Assembly (NCBI GenBank): GCA_021773645.1
Contig: JAJFJU010000002.1
Coordinates: 62,001 to 126,000, forward strand
Direction of reading: 5' to 3'
Length of the DNA stretch: 64,000 nucleotides
From: Gammaproteobacteria bacterium
Lineage (GTDB): Bacteria; Pseudomonadota; Gammaproteobacteria; HK1
The notes beneath the pieces were generated by a model, which was not told where the DNA came from, searched no databases, and saw only the letters and a list, made by a program, of their open reading frames with translations. Made by a program: the position numbers and the translations under genes. Shown piece after piece: positions 25,584 to 36,048 of this stretch (positions are counted from its first letter, which is position 1; every line of letters starts with the position of its first letter).

Positions 25584-26477
25584 ATGTCGGAGACCAAGGT
25601 GAATGAGCGGTTATCAGCTTTGCGGTCGGTGAGTCAGGTGGTGACCGCACAATCATTGTTGGAGGGCGGCGGATTTCCGGTGCGCCGCCCTTTTCCCACG
25701 GCGTCTCTGTCATTGATCGACCCCTTCTTATTGCTGGACCACCTAGGCCCCGTTGATTGGGCGCGAGGGGAGGCTATAGGTGCGCCGGATCATCCCCATC
25801 GTGGCTTTGAAACCGTGACCTATCTGCTGGCGGGGCGGATGCAGCATCGGGATTCCGCCGGTAACCAAGGTAATCTGGAGCCAGGAGACGTGCAGTGGAT
25901 GACCGCCGGCTCTGGTGTGGTTCATTCAGAGTTACCGCATCCGGAGTTTCTCGCCAGCGGTGGCGTGCTGCATGGCTTTCAGATTTGGGTCAATTTGCCG
26001 GCTGAGAAAAAGATGATGACCCCCCGTTACCAGGACATTCCCAGCGCCCGAATACCGACCTCACGCAGTGCCAATGACAAGGTGCAGGTCAAGGTGATCG
26101 CCGGTGAGGCCCTGGGGAGCAAGGCGGTGATCGATACGGTTGTTCCCATCACTTATCTGCACTTTACGATCCAGCCGGGCGGTCGCCATGTGCAGGAGCT
26201 GCATGACGACCAGAATGCTTTCATCTATGTATTCGGCGGTGAGTTGCTGGCTGGTGCTGAGGAAACCATTGTGGTTGAAGGACAAGCAGCATTGTTTGGG
26301 AGTGGTTCAGGCGTGCCGCTTGCAGTGCATGGAGATGCTGAGGGGCCAGTAGAGGTGTTATTGCTAGCCGGATCGCCACTAAATGAGCCGGTAGCGCGGC
26401 GCGGGCCATTTGTGATGAATAGCGAAGAAGAAATCGATCAGGCCTTTACGGATTATCGCCACGGCCTGCTAGGTTAA
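25584..26477 (+). CDS. Pirin-family protein
   Basis: About 297 residues of bicupin fold. The N-terminal cupin has the pirin motif DHPHRGFETVTYLLAGRMQH with the metal-binding histidines, then GDVQWMTAGSGVVHSE. The C-terminal cupin begins near residue 175. Pirins often show quercetinase activity or act as redox-sensing cofactors; the activity here is undefined. ATG 25584 follows GGAGGAGGG. Confidence 0.95.
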   Translation: MSETKVNERLSALRSVSQVVTAQSLLEGGGFPVRRPFPTASLSLIDPFLLLDHLGPVDWARGEAIGAPDHPHRGFETVTYLLAGRMQHRDSAGNQGNLEPGDVQWMTAGSGVVHSELPHPEFLASGGVLHGFQIWVNLPAEKKMMTPRYQDIPSARIPTSRSANDKVQVKVIAGEALGSKAVIDTVVPITYLHFTIQPGGRHVQELHDDQNAFIYVFGGELLAGAEETIVVEGQAALFGSGSGVPLAVHGDAEGPVEVLLLAGSPLNEPVARRGPFVMNSEEEIDQAFTDYRHGLLG

Positions 26478-26505
26478 CCTGGAGTCCTGATTGTGAAAGG
26501 AGAAT

Positions 26506-27114
26506 ATGTCCATGAATAAGCAAGCCGAGACCCGTTATCCCATCCATGATTTATTGGCAACACGCTGGAGTCCGCGCGCGTTTGATGATCGTGCGGTGGC
26601 TCTTGAAACCCTGGGATCGCTATTTGAGGCAGCCCGCTGGGCGGCTTCTTGTTTCAACGAACAGCCGTGGCGCTTCATCGTTGCCACTCGCGAGCAGCCT
26701 GAGGAATTTGACCGCATACTCGGTTGCCTGGTGGAGCCCAATCAGGCCTGGGCAAAGCAGGCACCGGTGCTGGTTCTGGGTGTGGCGAAGAAAAGCTTTG
26801 CCCACAATGGCAATTCAAACGCCCATGCGTGGCACGATCTGGGGCTCGCGACGGCCGGACTAACCGTACAGGCTAGTGCCCTGGAGCTCTATATACACGC
26901 CATGGCCGGCATCTTGCCGGAGGAGGCGCGAGCGCGATACCAGATCCCAGAGGATTACGATGTGGTGACGGCTTTTGCCATTGGCTATATCGGTGATGCG
27001 GACCGTTTGCCAGAGGCGGCTAAGGAGCAGGAATTGGCTCCACGTGAACGCCGCTCTTTGGCCGAGCAGGTGTTTTCTAGTGGTTGGGAGAACCCGGCAG
27101 ATTTCTCCAAATAG
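26506..27114 (+). CDS. Nitroreductase-family flavoprotein
   Basis: A 202-residue protein. RWSPRAFDD and ARWAASCFNEQPWRFIVATR near the N-terminus are the FMN-binding signature of the nitroreductase family. AWHDLGLATAGLTVQASALE is the central helix, and AIGYIGDAD is the C-terminal strand. The AAAGGAG ribosome site lies close to the ATG; a second ATG lies six bases later. It follows pirin by 28 bp, so it is probably in the same operon. Confidence 0.93.
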   Translation: MSMNKQAETRYPIHDLLATRWSPRAFDDRAVALETLGSLFEAARWAASCFNEQPWRFIVATREQPEEFDRILGCLVEPNQAWAKQAPVLVLGVAKKSFAHNGNSNAHAWHDLGLATAGLTVQASALELYIHAMAGILPEEARARYQIPEDYDVVTAFAIGYIGDADRLPEAAKEQELAPRERRSLAEQVFSSGWENPADFSK

Positions 27115-27155
27115 GTGGGGATCCGGGGCGCTATTATCTTCAGGGGTCATTGGTC

Positions 27156-27407
27156 GTGAGCGAGTGGTTTGTTTATGTATTGCGTTGTGTCGACGATAGC
27201 CTCTACACCGGTATAGCCACCGACCTGACGCGCCGCCTTGCGGAGCATAACGGCGAGTTGCCCGGAGGTGCGCGCTATACTCGCGGTCGACGGCCGGTAA
27301 GTTTGCTTCACTCCGAGCAAGTCGCTTCCCGGGCTGAAGCCTGTCGTCGGGAGATGGCGATCAAAGGGCTGAAAAAAGCGGAGAAGGAGTTACTCGTTAG
27401 CAGCTGA
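27156..27407 (+). CDS. GIY-YIG nuclease-superfamily protein (YhbQ-like)
   Basis: About 83 residues starting at GTG 27156 (MSEWFVYVLRC). The GIY-YIG core has WFVYVLRCVDDSLYTGIATD, the Arg of LTRRLAEHN, GGARYTRGRRP, and the Glu-containing helix SRAEACRREMAIKGL. This is the usual size of the UPF0213/YhbQ type. An earlier in-frame start at 27084 would overlap the nitroreductase gene. The 3' end overlaps the convergent peptidase gene by 18 bp. Confidence 0.93.
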   Translation: MSEWFVYVLRCVDDSLYTGIATDLTRRLAEHNGELPGGARYTRGRRPVSLLHSEQVASRAEACRREMAIKGLKKAEKELLVSS

Positions 27408-28133
27408 TGTGATCAAGCTGTCGTGCTGCGGGTGTGGCTGATCGAGGGCATGCCGGTGTATACGCCACTCCGGCATGAAATCGTCCATCAGCGAGTAGAA
27501 GCGCGTGTTGTGATAGCGTTCCAGTAGATGTGTCATTTCGTGCATCAACACATATTCCAGCGACATGATGGGCCGTTTGATCAGTTCCAGATTCAGCCAG
27601 ATACGGCGCGCAGCGATGTTGCAACTGCCCCACCGGGTTTTCATCCTTTTGATCCGGCATTCAGCTATCCGTACATCGACAACCGGCTCCCACCTAGCGA
27701 TCAATTCTGGCAACAGCACCTGCATCTGTTGGCGATACCAGGCCTGCAACAGGGCCGCCCGTCGGTTGGTGTCGGCGGAGCCACGAGTGTGAAGTTCCAG
27801 AGCTGAGTCGCCCTGTAAGTGGACACCGCGACGACTACTGTTTTCTCGTATGTCGAGGTGATAGCGGCGGCCAAGAAACCAGTGAGCTTCACCGGGAAGC
27901 ATCGTTGGTTCCCCCTGTTGAGGATGACCCATGAGTCGTACGCGCTGGCGCTGAATCCACTCAAGACGCGAACTCACCATCTGGCGTACGGTGGCCTCAT
28001 CCGTCCGTAACGGTGCCGCCAGCCGTACCCGTCCGTCCGGCGGATAAACCCGGAGATTGATGTGCTTGATGCGCTTTCGCACGACTTCCACCGGGATGCC
28101 GTCGACCTCGATAAAATGTGTGCTTTGAGTCAT
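27390..28133 (-). CDS. YgjP-like zinc metallopeptidase-fold protein
   Basis: A 247-residue protein. The family blocks are KRIKHINLRVYPPDGRVRLA near the N-terminus, MKTRWGSCN, and the zinc motif HEMTHLLERYHNTRFY. The E. coli YgjP homologue is known as a UTP pyrophosphatase; other members are annotated as SprT-like or DUF45 peptidases. The YyaL-like gene lies 34 bp upstream on the same strand. Confidence 0.93.
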   Translation of the reverse strand: MTQSTHFIEVDGIPVEVVRKRIKHINLRVYPPDGRVRLAAPLRTDEATVRQMVSSRLEWIQRQRVRLMGHPQQGEPTMLPGEAHWFLGRRYHLDIRENSSRRGVHLQGDSALELHTRGSADTNRRAALLQAWYRQQMQVLLPELIARWEPVVDVRIAECRIKRMKTRWGSCNIAARRIWLNLELIKRPIMSLEYVLMHEMTHLLERYHNTRFYSLMDDFMPEWRIHRHALDQPHPQHDSLITSAANE

Positions 28134-28167
28134 GTGGATTATGGTTTCCGTAGCGCCCGTCGGCTGC

Positions 28168-30210
<2,043 letters not shown>

Positions 30211-30298
30211 ATGCGGGTTAACTGAATGAATAAGATGCACCGTACGTGATATCTGGCAAGATCCAAAATGATCTTGTTGTTTCTGGAGGGTTAGATAG

Positions 30299-30337
30299 CC
30301 TCTCGTTATATAACGCATTGCGTTATATAACGAGAGG
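30299..30337. promoter_or_regulatory. 39-bp palindromic operator of higBA
   Basis: Arms of 19 bp (30299-30317 and 30319-30337) are exact reverse complements around a single T. Each arm contains a smaller palindrome CGTTATATAACG, so two HigA dimers could bind side by side. It ends 15 bp before the higB start and likely covers the promoter. Confidence 0.75.
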
Positions 30338-30352
30338 CGTTATGGTTGCTGC

Positions 30353-30634
30353 ATGATCAAAAGCTTCCAGGGAAAGGAAACCAAAAAGATCTGGGTGGGA
30401 CAGCGCTCCCGGCGACTACCGCCGGCTATCCAGCAGATCGCACGCCGCAAGCTTCGCATGTTGAACAATGCGCGTACTTTGGATGACCTGCGGATTCCAC
30501 CAGCCAACCGGTTGGAGCGTTTAAAAGGAGATCGCACCGGCCAGTACAGCATCCGCATCAACGACCAATGGCGGGTTTGTTTCGTGTGGAAGCGGGGTGA
30601 TGCACTCAATGTTGAAATTGTGGATTACCACTGA
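30353..30634 (+). CDS. higB: HigB-type toxin (RelE superfamily)
   Basis: A 93-residue protein. The RelE-like fold has FQGKETKKIW at the N-terminus, ARRKLRMLNNARTLDDLRIP, PANRLERLKGDRTGQYSIRI and NDQWRVCFVW, ending in VEIVDYH. These are the conserved blocks of HigB ribosome-dependent mRNA endonucleases. The antitoxin gene starts 12 bp downstream, the toxin-first order typical of higBA. Confidence 0.95.
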   Translation: MIKSFQGKETKKIWVGQRSRRLPPAIQQIARRKLRMLNNARTLDDLRIPPANRLERLKGDRTGQYSIRINDQWRVCFVWKRGDALNVEIVDYH

Positions 30635-30646
30635 AGGTAAACGAAA

Positions 30647-30940
30647 ATGGCAAAGCTGAAAAATATTCATCCGGGTGAGATCCTGCTGGAAGAATTCCTG
30701 ATTCCCCTGGAAATTAGCCAGAATAGGGTGGCGCGCGACATCGGCGTTCCACCACGACGAATCAACGAGATCGTTCATGGCAAACGTGCGGTTACAGCAG
30801 ATACCGCCCTGCGCCTAGCGCGTTACTTCGGAACCTCCGAGGCATTCTGGATGGGACTTCAGGCTGACTATGAGCTAGAGGCGGCGCGCGATCGACTTGG
30901 AGACCGATTGCAGCAAGAGGTTCGTACGCACGCTGCTTGA
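30647..30940 (+). CDS. higA: HigA-type antitoxin
   Basis: A 97-residue protein. IHPGEILLEEFLIPLEISQN is the conserved N-terminus; the HTH follows with RVARDIGVPPRRINEIVHGK and RYFGTSEAFWMGLQADYELE. It would neutralise HigB and repress the operon through the palindrome at 30299-30337. Confidence 0.95.
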   Translation: MAKLKNIHPGEILLEEFLIPLEISQNRVARDIGVPPRRINEIVHGKRAVTADTALRLARYFGTSEAFWMGLQADYELEAARDRLGDRLQQEVRTHAA

Positions 30941-31333
30941 GGAAAACCCAATATTACTCTGGCAAGAAGCTTAGGATATTCCTTGGCAACTCAACCCCCG
31001 TCATACTCGCGAATGCGGGTATCCAGGGTGCGAAGGCAGTGTAAATTAGCTTTCTGGGAGCTAACAATACGCCCCATGTTGATCAACATGGAGAAGCTTT
31101 TTCCCCAGCTTGCCGAGCTGAATTCCCGCTGCTGCTACAATGCGAGAACGGAGTCTGGATCTTTACTACCAAAGGGCCATTTATAGCAACGGATTGGTTG
31201 GTAGCCTATGCCACAATGCGGGAACTGGCCCTCAAGCCTCGTTTTGAGTTCGCAGAGGAAAAGGCGTAGCAATCAGCTTTGGCGGATGTAATAAACACGC
31301 CGCTTAGCATAGCGTTGGCTTACAGGAAATGTG
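30941..31333. other. Intergenic stretch with a probable gene remnant
   Basis: No intact gene is convincing. One frame reads MEKLFPQLAEL from 31089. A second frame continues as ENGVWIFTTKGPFIATDWLV, then AYATMRELALKPRFEFAEEK, to a stop at 31267-31269. This looks like a frameshifted 3' gene fragment. Confidence 0.4.
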
Positions 31334-32149
31334 ATGACCAAAAAGCAGAAAAGAAAGTGTTTTGTTGTAACGCCCATAGGAAAAGATGGGACGAATGTCC
31401 GTTGATCTGCTGATGGGTTAATTGACTCAGTAATTGAGCCAGTTTGTAAATCCTTAGAGCTTGAGATGTATGTTGCGCATAGGATTGATACTCCTGGGTC
31501 AATTACAGGACAGGTTATCGAGCACCTCCTGAATGATGATCTGGTTATTGCAAATCTAACCACGCTGAACCCAAATGTAATGTATGAGCTAGCAGTAAGA
31601 CATTCAGCAAGATCACCAGTGGTATCCCTTGCTGAGGATGGAACAGGGTTACCTTTCGATATTTCAGATGAGCGAACAATTTTCTATGTTGATGATATGG
31701 CTGGGGCTAAAAAATTAGTACCTGCTCTTGAAAAAATGGCTGTTGAGGCTCTGGCTGATACAGAGCCAGATAATCCTGTTTATCGGGCCGCAAAAAACAA
31801 AGTAATGAAAGACCTTCAGCCTCAGGGTGATTTTCAGTCATATATTCTTGAACGTATGGATAGATTCGAATCGATACTTCAGAACCAGAATTCTACTGTT
31901 TCACGCAACAGAAGGATAAATCGAGTTCCAGCTTACCGGGTAAAAGGTGTGTTTAAAGACGTGGTATCAGAAGAAGAAAAAGAGAAAATTATTGCCGAAA
32001 TATATGAAGTCAGTGGTGTGTCTGAGTTTGAGCATGATAGTGACGCAATAACAGCTAAAGCACTCTCTAGAAGAGAATATGTAAGGGCAAGGAAGTTTAT
32101 GGAAAATAGCTTTGTCATCAAGGAAGTAATTGTGGATAGAGACAGCTAA
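31334..32149 (+). pseudogene. Nucleotide-binding (deoxyribosyltransferase/TIR-like) protein gene with in-frame TGA
   Basis: Reading from ATG 31334 gives MTKKQKRKCFVVTPIGKDGT, the first strand and glycine turn of a family with nucleoside 2-deoxyribosyltransferase/TIR-like folds. Codon 24 is TGA at 31403-31405. After the stop the same frame continues with ADGLIDSVIEPV, LLNDDLVIANLTTLNPNVMY, VVSLAEDGTGLPFDI and ERTIFYVDDMAG, all typical of the family, to 32149. The arginine-before-SADGL position suggests CGA mutated to TGA. Reinitiation at ATG 31466 would lose the nucleotide-binding N-terminus. The gene is AT-richer than its neighbours. Related proteins are sometimes found with defence genes. 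Confidence 0.75.
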
Positions 32150-32278
32150 CAAGCCACATGCATGCGGATCGTAGGGTCTACCTTCGTATTCGCAGAATTT
32201 GTTGAGGTTAGCTCAGCGGGCCGGGAGGATTCCGGATGGGAAGCCCGCCATTGATATCTTGCTGTTTTGTCCTATGAT

Positions 32279-32301
32279 GGGATATACCAGCAGTATGTCC
32301 C
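32279..32301. promoter_or_regulatory. Imperfect inverted repeat ahead of vapB
   Basis: GGGATATAC at 32279-32287 and GTATGTCCC at 32293-32301 pair with one mismatch and a 5-bp spacer. It lies 12 bp before the vapB start; a plausible VapBC autoregulatory operator. Confidence 0.4.
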
Positions 32302-32313
32302 ACGGAGGGCGTC

Positions 32314-32544
32314 ATGGAACAAGCGAGTGTTTTTAAGACCAACAAAAGTCAGGCGGTACGTTTACCCAAGCCGGTTGCCTTACCTGATAGCGTAAAGCGG
32401 GTTGATATTATCGTCCTGGGTCGGGCTCGTTTAATCACTCCCGCGGGTGAGGCCTGGGATAGTTGGTTTGATGGTCATGCTGTGTCCGATGATTTTATGG
32501 AGCAGCGAGAACAACCGGAGGACCAAGCCAGGGAGGCATTTTAA
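32314..32544 (+). CDS. vapB: VapB-type antitoxin (AbrB fold)
   Basis: A 76-residue protein. The swapped-hairpin AbrB N-terminus has ASVFKTNKSQAVRLPKPVAL. The C-terminal part has the toxin-wrapping region WDSWFDGHAVSDDFM and EQREQP. The stop overlaps the vapC ATG (TAATG), so the pair is coupled. Confidence 0.93.
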   Translation: MEQASVFKTNKSQAVRLPKPVALPDSVKRVDIIVLGRARLITPAGEAWDSWFDGHAVSDDFMEQREQPEDQAREAF

Positions 32545-32942
32545 TGTTTCGGTTTATGCTGGATACAAACATCGTGATTTATACGATGAAGAACAAGCCG
32601 GCTAAAGTACGACAAGCCTTCACTGCACACTACGGCATGCTATGTATTTCTTCCATAACCTTGATGGAATTAGTCTATGGAGCTGAGAAATCATCAGCCC
32701 CGGAGAAAAATCTTGAGATCCTGGAAGGGTTTGCGGCGCGCTTGGAGGTGCTGTCATATGACGAGAAAGCCGCGAATCACACCGGCCAATTGAGAGCGGA
32801 ACTGGCGAAGATGGGGCAGCCGATAGGCCCTTATGATCAGATGATTGCGGGACACGCTCGTTCCCAAGGTTTAATTCTGGTCACCAATAACATAAAAGAA
32901 TTTGAGCGAGTGCCTGGCATCAGACTGGAAAACTGGGCATAG
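32544..32942 (+). CDS. vapC: VapC-type PIN-domain toxin
   Basis: A 132-residue PIN ribonuclease. Acidic residues at the expected positions: Asp in FMLDTNIVIYTMK, Glu in ISSITLMELVYGAEKS, Asp in PIGPYDQMIAGHARSQGLIL, and the terminal TNNIKEFERVPG. The family cleaves tRNA or rRNA. Convergent with the ABC-exporter operon, which ends 18 bp away. Confidence 0.95.
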   Translation: MFRFMLDTNIVIYTMKNKPAKVRQAFTAHYGMLCISSITLMELVYGAEKSSAPEKNLEILEGFAARLEVLSYDEKAANHTGQLRAELAKMGQPIGPYDQMIAGHARSQGLILVTNNIKEFERVPGIRLENWA

Positions 32943-32959
32943 GTGTCTTGCTTGCCGGG

Positions 32960-34159
32960 TCACTCCGCGCGTAGCGCCTCCAGCGGCTGCAATGCAGAGG
33001 CACGGCAGGCCGGGAGGACGCCGGATATGAGGCCCACCACCATGGCCAGCACGAGGGCCAGCAGGGCGTAGCCGGGGGAGAGGTAGACGGGTAGGGCCGG
33101 GGCGAGCAGTTTGAGCACGCCGGTGATGCCTAGTGCAAGGCCGACACCGGCGAGGCCACCGAGTATCGCGAGCAGTAGTGCCTCCAGCAGGAATAACGCA
33201 AGCACCTGGCGGCGCCGAGCGCCGATGGCGCGGAGCAGGCCAATTTCTGCGGTGCGCTCGCGCACCGAGATGGTCATGATGGTCAGAATTCCCACCCCAC
33301 CCACAAACAGCGACACCCCACCGAGGGCACCCACGGCGAAGGTCAGCACGTCTAGCACGGAGCCGAGTATATCCAGCATCTGCTGTTGGGTGACGATGGT
33401 GAAATCCTCAAAGCCGTGGCGATCTACCAGGCGCTGGTGGACTTGTTTGACCAGCACATCCACGTTCGCGTTTTCACCATAGAGCAAGTCGATTTCCATC
33501 AGGCTTTCGCGATTGAACAATGCCAGCGCCTTGGCGGTGGGCAGGTATACGGCATCATCCAGATCGAAGCCGAGGAACTGGCCCTTGGGGGCCATCACTC
33601 CAACTACGCGATAGCGATCGCCGCCGACGCGGATACGCTGGCCGAGGGCCGACCGATCACCGAATAGTTCTGTGTACAGAGTTTTTCCAAGCACCGCATA
33701 GGCGCGTGGCGTACGGGGATCGTCGCGGGGCAGAAAACGTCCGGTTGCGACTTTCATGCTCCACACTGCCGGCATTTTTGAACCGACTCCGAGCACCATG
33801 GCGCGCCGCGAACGACCGGCGGATTCCACCGGGGCATTTCCCTGTACCACGGGCACCGCGGCTATTACGCCGGGTAGTCGCCCCAGTGCGGCGGCGTCGT
33901 TAAGACTTAAGGGGCGGACATTGCTGATGGTGGCCGCTGAGATCCCCATGGTTTCGGTTTTTCCCGGCACCACTGCAATGAGATTAGTACCGAACTGGGT
34001 GAACTCGGCGAGCACAAAGCGGTGGATCCCCTCACCGATGGAGGTAAGCAGCACCACCGCGGCAATGCCCACTGCAATACCCAGTGCGGTGAGTGCAGAG
34101 CGAAATCGATGGCCGAGGATGGCATCACCGGCGAATGCGATGAGATCCTGGTTACGCAT
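32960..34159 (-). CDS. MacB-like ABC transporter permease (last gene of operon)
   Basis: A 399-residue FtsX/MacB-type permease. It has an N-terminal helix (GHRFRSALTALGIAVGIAAV), a large periplasmic MacB_PCD domain (about 40-240) and three C-terminal helices, with the coupling segment SVRERTAEIGLLRAIGARRR. It follows the other permease without a gap. The two permeases differ in sequence and probably form a heterodimer. Confidence 0.95.
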   Translation of the reverse strand: MRNQDLIAFAGDAILGHRFRSALTALGIAVGIAAVVLLTSIGEGIHRFVLAEFTQFGTNLIAVVPGKTETMGISAATISNVRPLSLNDAAALGRLPGVIAAVPVVQGNAPVESAGRSRRAMVLGVGSKMPAVWSMKVATGRFLPRDDPRTPRAYAVLGKTLYTELFGDRSALGQRIRVGGDRYRVVGVMAPKGQFLGFDLDDAVYLPTAKALALFNRESLMEIDLLYGENANVDVLVKQVHQRLVDRHGFEDFTIVTQQQMLDILGSVLDVLTFAVGALGGVSLFVGGVGILTIMTISVRERTAEIGLLRAIGARRRQVLALFLLEALLLAILGGLAGVGLALGITGVLKLLAPALPVYLSPGYALLALVLAMVVGLISGVLPACRASALQPLEALRAE

Positions 34160-35365
34160 TTATCTTCCTGCTAAGGAAGCCACGGGGTCGAGCGCCGCTG
34201 CCCGTCGTGCGGGCAGTACGCCGAAGATGAGGCCGACGGATAGCGCGGTGCCCACCGCCGCAAATACGACCCACGATGGTGGCGTCATGGGCAATGCCGG
34301 ATAGATTTTGCCCACCACCCAGGCGGCACCCGTGCCAAGCCCCAGGCCGATGGCGGCACCAGCAAGGGAAAGCAGCCCTGCCTCGGTGAGAAACAGCAGC
34401 AAGATGCCACGTTCAGTGGCACCCAGCGCCTTCAAAAGACCGATCTCAGAAGTGCGTTGGGACACTGCTACCAGCATCACGTTCATGATCAGGATGCCCG
34501 CCACCGCCAAACTGATGGCGGCGATGCCGCCGACGGTGAGAGTCAGGGCGGTGAAGATGCGATTGAAGGTGGCGATGACTGCATCCTGGGTGATCACGGT
34601 GACGTCATCCTCACCCTCGTGGCGGTCGCGGATGGCGCGGGAGATGGCCGTTTTGGCGGTAGGGATATAGGCCGCGGTACGTGCCTCGGCACGAATGCGA
34701 AACAGCGATGGCGAGTTAAACAGGGTCTGGGCCGAGGCCACCGGGATCACCACGACGTCCTGCAGGTCCACGCCAATGGAGCGGCCCTCGGTACCCAAGG
34801 TGCCGATGACTCGAAAACGGCGGTCACCGATGCGTAGCCACTGGCCAAGCGCCGACTGGCTGCCGAATAGCTCTTTACGCAGACGGGCGCCAAGTACACA
34901 AACCGGGGCCGAGCGGTGCAGGTCCATGGTGGGCAGAAAGCGACCCTGAGCCATATGCAGTTGGCGAACCGCAAGAAAGTTGGCGGTGCTCCCCAGCACC
35001 ATGCTTTCACGCTCGCGGCTTTTCCAAGAGACCTGCGCAGAGCCCACGGCTATGGGCGCGACTTGGCGAATCTGGCGGATGCGCTTGAGTGACAGGGCAT
35101 CATCAAGGGTGAGATCACGCGGGGTTTCACCGAACAATGGCGGGGTGCCGCCAACGGTTTCCGAACGCCCCGGAAGTACGATAAGTAAATGGGTGCCAAG
35201 GGCAGAGAACTCGCCGGTTACGTAGCGGCGCGCGCCTTCGCCCAGAGTGGTAAGCAGGATCACGCTAGCCACGCCGATAGCCATGGCGAGCAATAGCAGC
35301 AGGCTGCGGGCGTGGTAGCCAACAATGCTGCTGGCGGTGTACCCGAGGATGTCGGTGGCGCGCAT
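34160..35365 (-). CDS. MacB-like ABC transporter permease (third gene of operon)
   Basis: A 401-residue permease with the same layout as its downstream partner: N-terminal helix SLLLLLAMAIGVASVILLTT, periplasmic core with YVTGEFSALGTHLLIVLPGR, and three C-terminal helices with SQRTSEIGLLKALGATERGI. The start overlaps the ATPase stop by one base. Confidence 0.95.
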   Translation of the reverse strand: MRATDILGYTASSIVGYHARSLLLLLAMAIGVASVILLTTLGEGARRYVTGEFSALGTHLLIVLPGRSETVGGTPPLFGETPRDLTLDDALSLKRIRQIRQVAPIAVGSAQVSWKSRERESMVLGSTANFLAVRQLHMAQGRFLPTMDLHRSAPVCVLGARLRKELFGSQSALGQWLRIGDRRFRVIGTLGTEGRSIGVDLQDVVVIPVASAQTLFNSPSLFRIRAEARTAAYIPTAKTAISRAIRDRHEGEDDVTVITQDAVIATFNRIFTALTLTVGGIAAISLAVAGILIMNVMLVAVSQRTSEIGLLKALGATERGILLLFLTEAGLLSLAGAAIGLGLGTGAAWVVGKIYPALPMTPPSWVVFAAVGTALSVGLIFGVLPARRAAALDPVASLAGR

Positions 35366-36048
35366 TATCCTGGCCCGCTACGGCGGTCCTCGGCAACAGC
35401 GCCATCGACGATGCGTACCTGGCGCCCGGCACGGTTGGCAAGTTCCGGGTCGTGGGTGACCATCAGCAGAGTGAGCCCGTTGCGATTGAGCTCTTCGAGG
35501 ATATGCACCACCTCGTTACCGGCGCTGCGATCGAGATTGCCGGTGGGTTCGTCGGCGAGCAGGATAGCCGGCCTGGTGACCATGGCACGGGCGATGGCAA
35601 CGCGCTGGCGTTGGCCGCCGGATAACTGGTCCGGCCGGTGATCGGCGCGATCGGCAAGATCGAAAGAATCCAGTGCAGCACTTACCCGCTCTCGCCGCTC
35701 GGGAACCGCCATGCCTGCCAGGGTGAGTGGCAGTTCCACATTGGCCGCTGCGCTGAGCCGCGGCACCAGATGGAAGAATTGAAACACGAAACCAATGGTC
35801 TCCCGGCGTATCCGTGCCAGTTCATCGTCATCCAGATGGGTAACATCGCGGCGATCCAGCTTGTAGCCGCCCTGCGAAAGCCGATCCAGCAGGCCGATGA
35901 TGTGGAGCAAGGTAGATTTTCCGGAACCGGAAGGTCCGGTAATGGCGAGGTATTCGCCCTGTGCCACTTCGAGATCTACGCCATTGAGGGCATGTACCGT
36001 TTGGGTGCCCATGGCGTAGTCGCGGTATGCGCCGCGGAGGTGGATCAC
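35365..36048 (-). CDS. ABC transporter ATP-binding protein, MacB/LolD type
   Basis: A 227-residue ATPase. Walker A GPSGSGKSTLLHIIG near residue 38, Q-loop FVFQFFHLVP, ABC signature LSGGQRQRVAIARAM, Walker B ILLADEPTG, and the His switch THD. It energises the two permeases. The gene overlaps the adaptor stop by 4 bp. Confidence 0.97.
   Translation of the reverse strand: MIHLRGAYRDYAMGTQTVHALNGVDLEVAQGEYLAITGPSGSGKSTLLHIIGLLDRLSQGGYKLDRRDVTHLDDDELARIRRETIGFVFQFFHLVPRLSAAANVELPLTLAGMAVPERRERVSAALDSFDLADRADHRPDQLSGGQRQRVAIARAMVTRPAILLADEPTGNLDRSAGNEVVHILEELNRNGLTLLMVTHDPELANRAGRQVRIVDGAVAEDRRSGPG

Noticed and set aside
30983-31186. Plus-strand frame of 67 codons after higA
   Set aside because: No ribosome site and no family features; a frameshifted remnant explains the region better.
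32205-32255. tRNA-like segment GAGGTTAGCTCAGCGGG with a GCGGGC/GCCCGC hairpin
   Set aside because: Only a D-arm-like word is present; no anticodon arm or acceptor stem can be drawn.
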